Shown piece by piece: positions 50,162-57,484 of a stretch of 64,000 bases of DNA (position 1 is the first letter of the stretch; each line of letters starts with the position of its first letter). The position numbers and the translations under genes are program-made. The DNA lies in NCBI GenBank assembly GCA_002104905.1, contig MCFE01000169.1:62001-126000 (forward strand), in the 5' to 3' direction. The DNA comes from Basidiobolus meristosporus CBS 931.73 (lineage: Eukaryota; Basidiobolomycota; Basidiobolomycetes; Basidiobolales; Basidiobolaceae). Below the pieces are notes generated by a model. That model was given only the letters and a program-made list of their open reading frames with translations, had not been told where the DNA came from and ran no database searches.

Positions 50162-50598
50162 ATGTACAAACAACTTACCGCAGCTTGTGCTCTATTAACG
50201 GTCGTCAGTGCCTTTGGAAGTCCCGTGGATGTGTCCAGCACAAATGTAGCGAGCGCATCCATCTCCGGTAGGAACAAGTGGTGAAGAAGTTCTCGTCTAA
50301 CAAGGAGGAGGATGCGCAAAATATTCGGCACTACATCGATGGCATTCTTGGCCAGATGTCAAGAAATGCGTTCGATTGGACCCTCTCGGATAAGCAAGAA
50401 GCCGACCAAGGAGTCGAGGAAGAGGAGGGTAATCCTGAAGAGGCCCAGCTATGGGGGAGATACGGCGGATATGGGCGGCGGAGGGGCAGATACTGGGGAC
50501 GAGGACGCTACGGTCGCTACGGTGGTTATGGAGGTCGGTGGGGATATGGACGCTACGGGGGATATGGAGGGTACGGTGGATGCGACTGGGGTTGCTGA
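50162..50598 (+). pseudogene. Family Y copy 2, same 13-bp deletion as Y1
   Basis: The signal peptide (MYKQLTAACALL) and S-P-V-D-V segment are kept. The frame ends at TGA 50,282-50,284 after ISGRNKW, through the same 13-bp loss as Y1. Downstream, 50,278-50,598 stays open: KKFSSN, EEDAQNIRHYIDGILGQM, the acidic stretch, and the tail with GRYGGYGRRRGRYWGRGR ending CDWGC. The long open read after the break argues that the lesion is recent or that this segment is refreshed by gene conversion with Y3. Confidence 0.8.
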
Positions 50599-50722
50599 AT
50601 AACAAGGATCAAGGCTTTCATTCACTCCAACAACACAGCTTGTCTGTGTGCTTGAATAAAGTACCGTTGCATTTTATCTATCGTAGTGAATGGCCATGTG
50701 ATTATGACTCTTATTGAGAGTG

Positions 50723-51003
50723 CTAGCTGGCAGAGGCCCTCACTGCTCCAAAGGTCACTTCTTTTCCGTTCTTCGCGATGTGTATCTCGAGTTGTTTGGA
50801 GGTAATCGTAGCAATCCTGCTCCTTTTCCTGTTGCAATCTTGCAGAGAAGGGTACAGGATCGCATTGGCGAAGGTGCTGGGCGGTCCGAAAGTGATGCTT
50901 GCGGTATCTACCAGTTCGCAGATCACGTGTTGGCATGAGCCGAGGTTGATATGTGGGTTAGCAGTACCACGGTTAAGGAGCAGAGAACGGATTTGAATTG
51001 CAT
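50723..51003 (-). pseudogene. Family M copy 2, intronless with fused exons out of frame
   Basis: The minus-strand ATG at 51,003 opens a good signal peptide (MQFKSVLCSLTVVLL, then HISTSAHA) but ends two codons later at TGA. The exon 2 part begins at once in another frame and is open to the stop at 50,723 (VDTASIT, QDCNRKRSRIATITSKQL, GKEVTFGAV). The intron and the segment around it seen in M3 have been lost by a deletion. Confidence 0.65.
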
Positions 51004-51029
51004 TGTGTGTGTTTCACCGCTGAATTGAA

Positions 51030-51262
51030 TATTGAAGAGGATTGTATAAAGCTATAAGGAGATAAGCACGGTTGGCAAGGAGAGACAGGCAGAGTTACCA
51101 TGACAATGAAGGGGAATATTTGATTATTGGAAGAACGAATATGATGCCAATTCATCACGCTTACTTCAGTTTCTAGCCAAGAGAGCCCGTGCCTTGCTAT
51201 TAGTATCACAAAGACGTTGCGGTTGCTACGGAGGATACACTCCATTCACCTTTTGCTGGATA
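51030..51262 (+). repeat. Spacer repeat with a family Y tail scrap
   Basis: The segment GGGATAAGCACGG-like GATAAGCACGGTTGGC, GAGAGACAGGCAGAG, TTACCATG, ATGAAGGGGAATA recurs at 53,830-53,990, 55,510-55,690 and 57,230-57,370. At 51,211-51,250 a short plus-strand read (RRCGCYGGY) resembles the family Y tail. No gene is present. Confidence 0.5.
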
Positions 51263-51385
51263 ATCATAATGATATGTAGGCATATTCTAGGCTTTCGTTC
51301 ACTAGTCTGTTACAGTTGCTCTTTCATTCTGGCTGTGTATATCTAATGGGATGCATTCTTTGTAACTCCTGACTGAACAATGCGG

Positions 51386-51391
51386 TTTATT
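51386..51391 (-). terminator. Poly(A) signal of M3
   Basis: AATAAA on the minus strand lies only about 8 bases past the M3 stop codon, giving an extremely short 3' untranslated region. Confidence 0.6.
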
Positions 51392-51398
51392 GAGGATG

Positions 51399-51825
51399 CT
51401 AGCTGACAGATACTCTTACTGCTCCAACAGTCACTTCTTTTCCGTTCTTCGCGATATGTACCTCGAGTTGTTTGGATGTTATAGCAGCAATCCTGTTCCT
51501 GCGATTGTTACAATCTTGCAGAGAAGGATACAAGATGGCTTGGGCAGAGGTACTGGGTGATTCAGGGGTGATGCTGGCAGTATCCACCGGTCCAAAGGTC
51601 ACGCGTTGGCATGAGCCAGCTGAGAATGGTAGTTGTTGTGCAGTATCTTCAGGAGTATTCACCAATTCTACATTGTAAGTATTTGGTTAGTAAGGCTCAC
51701 TGGTTGCGGCTAGTTGAGTTATATACTGATTACATACTTAGTAACGCACTAGAGGATTGTGCTGAAGTTGTTGTGCAGGCTAGTAGTGCCATGGTCAAGG
51801 AGCAGAAAACGGTACTGAATCGCAT
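51399..51825 (-). CDS. Family M gene 3, intact two-exon secreted protein of 118 residues
   Basis: Exon 1 (51,825 down to 51,738) starts MRFSTVFCSLTMALLAC, a signal peptide with likely cleavage near residue 22 (TTSA-Q). A 70-nt intron (51,737-51,668) has donor GTATGT, branch site TACTAAC (51,686-51,692) and acceptor TGTAG. Exon 2 (51,667-51,399) continues in frame (88 + 269 coding bases) to TAG. The mature protein has two cysteines (residues 49 and 82), a Ser/Thr/Pro-rich middle (SITPESPSTS) and a C-terminal segment, QLEVHIAKNGKEVTVGAVRV, of beta-strand character. The TATA box is at 51,891-51,898. Copies M7, M8 and M9 show the same splice signals, which supports the model. The antisense frame is not conserved. 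The family and function are not recognised. Confidence 0.75.
51668..51737 (-). other. Intron of M3 (70 nt)
   Basis: The donor is GTATGT after codon base 1. The branch site TACTAAC lies 18 bases before the TGTAG acceptor. The equivalent introns are 58 nt in M7 (60,487-60,544) and 56 nt in M9 (62,798-62,853). Confidence 0.75.
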
Positions 51826-51890
51826 TGTGTGTGCCTCGGTGTGTGTGCTTCTGTGTGTACGTCTGATGAACAAGGTGAGCATTGTAAGCG

Positions 51891-51898
51891 ATTTTATA
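51891..51898 (-). promoter_or_regulatory. TATA box of M3
   Basis: TATAAAAT in the context CCTATAAAATCGC lies about 66 bases before the start codon. The same motif precedes M0, M1 and M9 (CCTATAAAACTGG). Confidence 0.65.
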
Positions 51899-52421
51899 GG
51901 AAATTAGCCCGGCTTGTAAGGAGAGACAGGCTGAGCTACCATGATGAAGCGGAACATCCTGTACTATTGTATTCACTCCGAAATTTCCGAATTCGCTTTG
52001 GGCTAAGCATTTTTTTTAAAAGGAGAAACTATCGAACTCAAGCGAAGCTCCTTGTATTGTTCGATTACACTGGGATGACTAGTGTTGGCTTGCATATGTG
52101 GCACGGATGCGTTGCCTGCTCACTTCCATTAGTATCGTAACGCCGATTATGGTGAGTGCGATCTAGGCGTAAATAAAGCGTTGTAGTTTCTGTTACACTT
52201 CAGCTTTAAATTTTGAGTACATGCTTAGTATTGAGTGTTACACATAGGTATTACCCATTTGTAGCCCACTCATTCATCTCCTAGTGAAGGAATCAGATGG
52301 TGGTGATGACTTCTGGTGAAGAACGGCAAATGGTGGTGGTCGAACAAAAAGATGACCAGTGTGGGATTGATAACGTAAAAGATACACAAGAGTAGGCTCC
52401 GTTTATCCTTTGGTGCTCACC

Positions 52422-52604
52422 ATGCGCAAGTACTTTTCCATCGTTCTAATACTTTTTAATGTGACAAGTGTATCCATCTCTTCTCCAAAGCCAGGAAACG
52501 GTGTGTAGGAAGAAGGTGCTCGCACCAGAGAGGGCAGGTGACGAGGTCGTTATGGTCACTTCGGGGACTATGATGGTCGCTGGGAACTTGGAGGGTTTGC
52601 TTGA
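52422..52604 (+). pseudogene. Family C copy 3, broken, with a Gly/Tyr/Arg tail
   Basis: ATG at 52,422 opens MRKYFSIVLILFNVTS, a signal peptide, followed by SSPKPGNGV and TAG (52,506-52,508). Past the stop, a read in another frame ends RGRYGHFGDYDGRWELGGFA with TGA at 52,602-52,604. That tail resembles the family Y tail (GRYGGYGGRW). The full gene would thus have been a secreted Gly/Tyr/Arg protein related to Y but without the acidic spacer. A frame break disables this copy. Confidence 0.45.
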
Positions 52605-52688
52605 GCTGCTAATTTAATACATCATGCTGTTAAGCTTACTACCAATATTGCGATCATCCACAACTCTAAATCATGCAAAATAAATGAC

Positions 52689-52969
52689 AATTTTTGAGGC
52701 TCTCTTTTGAGGCTCTCGCTGTTTATCTACCCATTTCCGTTTACGAGATAAATACTTGCCACTTTCATATAACATAGTATAGAAATCTCTATACCACGAC
52801 TAGTGTTGTTAACAGAAATCGAGTGTTCGTACTTTGGCTGCGGTGGTTGCCTCCGAAATATACTACATCATTTGACTGAAGCTTCTTAGATGCGATATCA
52901 ATCAACCTCCATCTTGTATGTGTATATAAAGACTGGTGCTGAGCTTTATTTGAGTATTCAACATTCACA
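52689..52969 (+). promoter_or_regulatory. Family Y upstream regulatory block (Y3)
   Basis: About 280 bases are shared upstream of Y1 (47,985-48,274), Y2 (49,855-50,161) and Y3, and partly upstream of Y6 and at 46,030. Conserved words include GAGGCTCTCGCT, CATTTCCG, CCACTTTCAT, GGTTGCCTCCG, ATACTACATCATTTGACTG and GAAGCTTC-TAGATGCGATATC. The block ends in TATATAAA (52,923-52,930). Conservation may reflect recent duplication as well as function. Confidence 0.55.
52923..52930 (+). promoter_or_regulatory. TATA box of Y3
   Basis: TATATAAAGACTGGTGCTGAGC lies 40 bases before the start codon. Transcription is expected near 52,955, leaving a leader of about 15 bases (ATTCAACATTCACA). Confidence 0.7.
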
Positions 52970-53419
52970 ATGTACAAACAACTTACCGCAGCTTGTGCTC
53001 TACTAATGGTCGTCAGTGCCTTTGGAAGTCCCGTAGATGTGTCAAGCACAAATGTAGCGAGCGCATCCATCTCCGATAGGGATCCACAAAGTGGCCAAGT
53101 GGTGAAGAGGTTCTCGTCCAACAAGGAAGAGGATGCGCAGAATATTCGACACTACATCGACGGCATTCTCGGCCAGATGTCAAGAAATACGTTCGATCAG
53201 ACCCTCTCGGATAAGCAAGACGCCGACCAAGATGTCGAGGAAGAGGAGGGCAATCCAGAAGAGGCCCAGCTATGGGGGAGATACGGTGGATATGGGCGGC
53301 GGAGGGGCAGATACTGGGGACGAGGTCGCTACGGTCGCTACGGTGGTTATGGAGGTCGATGGGGATATGGACGCTACGGGGGATATGGAGGGTATGGTGG
53401 ATGCGACTGGGGTTGCTGA
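52970..53419 (+). CDS. Family Y gene 3, intact Gly/Tyr/Arg-rich secreted preproprotein (149 residues)
   Basis: This is the only intact member, in one exon. Residues 1-19 (MYKQLTAACALLMVVSAFG) are a signal peptide. A Ser-rich pro segment ends in VVKR (44-47), a dibasic site for furin-like cleavage. Residues 48-86 (FSSNKEEDAQNIRHYIDGIL and on) are helical in character. An acidic run DQDVEEEEGNPEE (87-98) precedes the cationic tail 101-149, made of GRYGGYG, RRRGRYW and GRGRYG repeats, ending C145-D-W-G-C149, a likely small disulfide ring. The acidic spacer would balance the basic tail before processing, as in some antimicrobial-peptide precursors; nematode YGG-rich peptides are only compositionally similar. 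A matrix or adhesive role is equally possible. TATA lies upstream and AATAAA downstream at 53,476-53,481. Confidence 0.85.
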   Translation: MYKQLTAACALLMVVSAFGSPVDVSSTNVASASISDRDPQSGQVVKRFSSNKEEDAQNIRHYIDGILGQMSRNTFDQTLSDKQDADQDVEEEEGNPEEAQLWGRYGGYGRRRGRYWGRGRYGRYGGYGGRWGYGRYGGYGGYGGCDWGC

Positions 53420-53475
53420 ATAATAAGAATCAAGGCTTTCATTCACTCCAACAATACAACTTGCCTATTTGCTTG

Positions 53476-53481
53476 AATAAA
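53476..53481 (+). terminator. Poly(A) signal of Y3
   Basis: AATAAA lies 57 bases past the stop. It is followed by GTACCGTTGCATTTTATCT, which is conserved after Y1 and Y2. The convergent M4 stop is at 53,545, so the two transcripts end within about 60 bases of each other or overlap. Confidence 0.65.
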
Positions 53482-53544
53482 GTACCGTTGCATTTTATCT
53501 ATTGATAGTGAATGGCCATGTGATTATGACTCTTATTGAGAATG

Positions 53545-53807
53545 CTAGTTGGCAGAGACTCTCACTGCTCCAACGGTCACTTCTTTTCCGTACTTCGCGA
53601 TGTATATCTCGAGTTGTTTAGAGGTAATCGTAGCAGTCGTGTTCCTTTTACGGTTGCAATCTTGCAGGGAAGGGTACAGGATTACTTTGGCGGAGGTGCC
53701 GGGTGGACCGGAAGTGATGCTTGTGATATCTACCGGTTCGCAGGTCACGTGTTGACATGAGCTGATGTTGACACGGTTAAGGAGCAGAGAAGGGTATTGA
53801 ATCGCAT
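53545..53807 (-). pseudogene. Family M copy 4, fused exons out of frame
   Basis: The minus-strand ATG at 53,807 opens MRFNTLLCSLTVSTSAH, then stops at TGA within four codons. The exon 2 region follows directly in another frame and is open to 53,545 (SITSGPPGTSAKVILYPSLQ, DCNRKRNTTATITSKQLEIY). The exon fusion is shared with M1 and M2, and the signal peptide is shortened. The poly(A) signal is the variant AATAAG (53,531-53,536). Confidence 0.6.
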
Positions 53808-53809
53808 TT

Positions 53810-54975
53810 TGTGTGTTTCACCACTGAATTGGATACTGAAGAGGACTGTATAGAGCTTTAAGGGGATAGGGACGGTAGGCAAGGAGAGATAGGCAGGGTT
53901 ACCATGGCAATGAAGGGGAATATTTGATCACTCCTGGGTGTATTACCCTTACTTCAGTTTCTAGCCAAGCGAGCCCATTCCTTGCTACTAGTAACATAAT
54001 AAAGCTTAAGTCAAGTGAAGTACGGGCGCTACAATTTTATAGTATGAGTAGCTTGTTTTAGTGTGTGTGACTTGAATTTCTATTCGCTGTAAGTGTAAAA
54101 CCGGATTGAATGCATGTATATATATTCGTAGAGTGAAATAACTCACTGGCTCGTGGTAAAATTTATTCAAAACACAAATCTTTATAGCCTTTCCATGACT
54201 GATAGTGGTGGTGAAAGACACGCCCGGTTGGTACGTAGATTAGGTGAAAGGCTTTACCAGCTTAGGTATTTATCCCAAGTGACATGTAGGTATTACTGCT
54301 TAGTGAAAGGTTGCACGAGGTCGGGCTAGAGACGTGGGGACGAAACTGGAGAGATACGCGATAAGAGACGGGGATTAAGCCCTATTGAACCTCCATCTCT
54401 CTCTACAACGGCTTCCATACAAGGATTCTGATTCAACCTCTCGTCTGCCCTACAACACGGATAAGATCTTGTGACCCTCTGATCTTTGTGGAGAATATCT
54501 TTTGAGCGTTTGCTTAATAACCATGATGGATATGGTAGATAAATACACTCATGTTGGAGTATCTATCACGTGAAGCTGGCAGCATTCTACTTGTCAAGTT
54601 ATTACTGACTGATACTTATAAGGTTCATTGCAGTCACACTCAAAAATTATTATCAGCACCTACAATGAAGTTACTTGCAAGCAAGCTATATGCACTGTTA
54701 GATAAGTACAGAAGTATACTAATTTCTATATTATAGCATCCTAACTTTAAGCTTATTTATTCCTCGTTCAGCTGACCTATACTTGAGGATGTATTGCGGC
54801 AGGTTGACTGTATGCGTAACTGACTAGGAATAAACACTGGAGTTGGATGTAGCTAGATAGGTTCAAGAGATGTGATAAATGTTTCGATCAACCATGCCAC
54901 CCTTTAATGAATATGATTAGTGGTAGCAACGGAAGGGGATACGGTGATAGGATACATTGGTACATGGAGATGGCG
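53810..54975. other. Spacer of recurring cluster fragments
   Basis: The spacer repeat described at 51,030 comes first. It is followed by AAACCGGATTGAATGCATG and ATTCGTAGAGTGAAATAACTC (also at 55,790-55,840 and, in part, 46,433) and a GC-richer stretch at 54,300-54,520 partly repeated at 55,920-56,040. Open frames at 54,006-54,221 (minus) and 54,551-54,736 have no supporting features. Confidence 0.5.
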
Positions 54976-54978
54976 AAT

Positions 54979-55158
54979 GCTGACCAAGGAGTTGAGGAAG
55001 AGGAAGGCAATCCCGAAGAGGCCGAGCTATGGGGGAGATACGGCGGGTATGGGCGGTGGAGGGGCAAATACTGGGGACGAGGACGTTACTGTCGCTGCGG
55101 TGGTTATGGAGGTTGGTAGGAATATGGAGGGTATGGTGAATGCAACTGGGGTTGCTGA
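54979..55158 (+). pseudogene. Family Y copy 4, 3' fragment
   Basis: The sequence enters at ADQGVEEEEGNPEEAELWG and continues through the tail (GRYGGYGRWRGKYWGRGRY). A TAG follows GGYGGW, then an out-of-frame remainder ends with CNWGC and TGA. No promoter, signal peptide or start codon is present. Some CpGs are lost in the tail. Confidence 0.7.
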
Positions 55159-55261
55159 ATAATAAGAGTCAAGGCTTTCATTCACTCCAGCAACGAATAA
55201 AGTAATGTCGCATTTTATCTATCGATAGTGAATGGTCATATGTATAACTCTGATTGTGAAT

Positions 55262-55497
55262 GCTACTTGGCAGAGACTCCTACTTCTTTTCCGTTATTTG
55301 GAAGCAGTCGCAACAATCCTGTTCCTTTTCCTGTTGCAATCTTACAGAGAAGGGTACATGATTGCTTTGGCGGAGGTGCTGGATAGTCCAAAAGTGATGC
55401 TTGCGGTATCTACCGGACACGTGTTAGCATGAGCCGATGTTGATACGCGGGTTAGCAATGCCACGGTTAAGGAGCAGAGAACGGCATTGAATCGCAC
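55262..55497 (-). pseudogene. Family M copy 5, degenerate
   Basis: The exon 2 region aligns with M4 but has deletions (the HIAK segment is missing) and stops. The start codon has become GTG (CAC at 55,495-55,497 on the plus strand). It is convergent with Y4, preserving the Y-M arrangement. Confidence 0.55.
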
Positions 55498-55499
55498 TG

Positions 55500-56045
55500 T
55501 GTGTGTTTTACCGTCAAATCGAATATTAAAGAAGATTGTATAGAGCTATAAGGGGATAAGCACGGTGGGCAAGGAGAGACGGGCAGTGAAGGGGAATATT
55601 CTATTAGAGTACTTTTTTCAGTCTTGGGAGTACGCATATGATTACTTCAGTTTCTAGCCAAGAGAGCCCGTTCCTTGCTACTAAAATCACAAAAAGACTT
55701 GAATCACTACAATTTTATCGTGTATGCCTTGTTATAGTGTGTGTGGCTTGGGTTCATATATGTAAACAACTGCAATAGTGGCTATAAGTGCAAAACCTGA
55801 TTAAATGCATGCATATATTTGTAGAGTGAAATAACTCATTGAAATCTCTATAGTCTTACCGTTAGGCATATGACTGATAGTAGTGGTGAAAGATGATGCC
55901 CCGTTGATGCCCCGTTGATGCGTAGATAAGCCTTTCATACGAGGATTCTGTTTCAATATTGTCTGCCTCAAAACACGGATTTTTAAGATTTTTTACCCTC
56001 TGAGCTTTGTGGAGTGTATCATTTGAGCGTTTGTTTAATAACAAA
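55500..56045. other. Spacer, repeated cluster fragments
   Basis: This has the spacer repeat of 51,030 and the GATTAAATGCATGCATA / GTAGAGTGAAATAACTC segment also seen at 54,090. A duplicated ATGCCCCGTTG (55,897-55,919) is a tiny tandem repeat. No gene is supported. Confidence 0.5.
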
Positions 56046-56120
56046 GACACTGACTCTGAAGAGGCCGAGCTTTGGGGTAGATATGGTGGCTATGGAAGGT
56101 GGGGGAGCAGATACTGGCTA
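56046..56120 (+). pseudogene. Family Y copy 5, small fragment
   Basis: Reads SEEAELWGRYGGYGRW, then SRYW and a stop. It corresponds to the junction of the acidic spacer and the tail. Nothing else of the gene remains. Confidence 0.6.
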
Positions 56121-56424
56121 ATCTTCCATGAATGCCGTCTATAGCTTTCTTATATTCATGTGGTGCTGTCGACCTGGACTGTACAAACCATTTTGCTTTA
56201 CATTCTGCTTTCTATAGTATCTAATGGTCTGACTACTACTAATATGACGATTAATTAGTATATACTATATGGTGACACTATTCTAGAGGCTCTTATTGTA
56301 TCTTCCTAATGCCTGTAGAATAGATGCAAAATATAATATATCGTTCGTCCGAAACCCATCAATTTCGCGAAGCTTCCTAGATGTGATGTCTATAAACCTC
56401 CGTCTTGGCCAAAAGCTGTCCCTG

Positions 56425-56432
56425 TATATAAA
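56425..56432 (+). promoter_or_regulatory. TATA box of Y6
   Basis: TATATAAAGGCTGGTGC is identical to the Y1 and Y2 core promoter, although the gene behind it is broken. Confidence 0.6.
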
Positions 56433-56471
56433 GGCTGGTGCCGAGCTTTATTGGAGTATTCAACATTCACC

Positions 56472-56864
56472 ATGTACAAACAACTTACCGCAGCTTGTGC
56501 TCTACTAATGGTCGTCAGTGCCTTTGGAAGTCCCGTGGATGTGTCAAGCACAAATCTCCGATAGAAACCCACAAAGCGGCCTAGTGGTGAAGAAGTTCTT
56601 GTCCAACAGGGAGGAGGATGCGCAGAATTTTCGACACTACATCGATGGTATTCTCAGCCAGATGTCAAGGAATACGTTCGATCAAGCAAGCAAGGCGCCG
56701 ATCAAGGAGTTGAGGAAGAGGAGGGCAATCCAGAAGAGGCCGAGCTATGGGGCAGATACTGGGGACGAGGACGTTACGGTTGCTACAGTGGTTATGGAGG
56801 TCGATGGAGATATGGACGCTACGGGGGATATGGAGGGTATGGTGGATGCGACTGGGGTTGCTGA
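56472..56864 (+). pseudogene. Family Y copy 6, two frame disruptions
   Basis: The signal peptide is intact (MYKQLTAACALL), but a 17-bp deletion after SSTN shifts the frame to a TAG at 56,562-56,564. Downstream, RNPQSGLVVKKF, NFRHYIDGILSQM and NTFDQ read in one frame. Indels around 56,685-56,705 shift it again, and the tail is shortened but still ends CDWGC with TGA. The segment AGAAACCCACAAAGCGG shows what Y1 and Y2 lost. The frame at 56,518-56,931 is a mosaic of these pieces. Confidence 0.75.
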
Positions 56865-57015
56865 TTACGCTCCATTCGCAGTTTTTTCAATCGTAAGAAC
56901 CAATGCTTTCATTCACTCCAGCAATGAATAAAGTACTGTTGTATTTTATCTATTGATAGTGAATGGTCATGTGTATAATTCGATGGGATGTACAACTCTT
57001 ATTGTGAATGCAATG

Positions 57016-57208
57016 CTAGCTTCAATGGTCACTTCTTTTCCGTTGTTTGGAGGTAATCGCAGCAATCCTGTTCCTTTTCCTGTAGTTATCTTGCAGAGAA
57101 GGGTGCAGGATTGCTTTGGCAGAGGTGCTGGGTGGTCACGTGTTGGCATGAGCTGAGGTTGATACGCAGGTTAATGGTTAAAGAGCAGAGAACGGTATTA
57201 AATTGCAC
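57016..57208 (-). pseudogene. Family M copy 6, internally deleted
   Basis: The 3' part (stop side at 57,016) and the start side (CAC, mutated ATG, at 57,206-57,208) are kept. The VDTASIT segment and much of exon 1 are missing. It is convergent with Y6. Confidence 0.5.
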
Positions 57209-57209
57209 T

Positions 57210-57484
57210 GTGTGTGTCTCACCGTTGAATTGAATATTAAAGAAGATTGTATAGAGCTATAAGGGGATAAGCATGGTTGGCAAGGAGAGACAGGTAGAGT
57301 TACCATGACAATGAAGGGGAATACTTGATTATTGGAAGAACGGATGTGACACCAATTCATCACGCTTATTCAAAGTCCTATAGAATATTAACCATATGGT
57401 TGGAGAGTGACAACATTGATAACTTTATTATGGGAGGTATTATAATAGGGGAGTAATATATATATGGTAATTATACTCATGTAG
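57210..57484. other. Spacer ending the CpG-rich unit array
   Basis: This carries the last copy of the 51,030-type spacer repeat (to about 57,370), then AT-rich DNA leading into the 3' end of the minus-strand gene. Confidence 0.5.

Noticed and set aside
50270-50340. An intron in Y2 from GTAGGA to GCGCAG that might bypass the 13-bp deletion
   Set aside because: Joining those sites gives the wrong reading frame, and Y1, with the same deletion, lacks the GT.
48828-50938. Plus-strand 74-codon frames opposite M1 and M2 (also at 53,536-53,760)
   Set aside because: They are antisense to family M. Across the divergent copies M3 and M9 only the minus-strand reading is conserved, and M3 has splice signals and a signal peptide on that strand.
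48449-53505. Alternative frames across the Y tail (MAFSARCQ-, MGEIRWI- and similar starts)
   Set aside because: They are shadows of the Gly/Tyr/Arg tail in other frames, with no signal peptide and no relation to the TATA box and leader.
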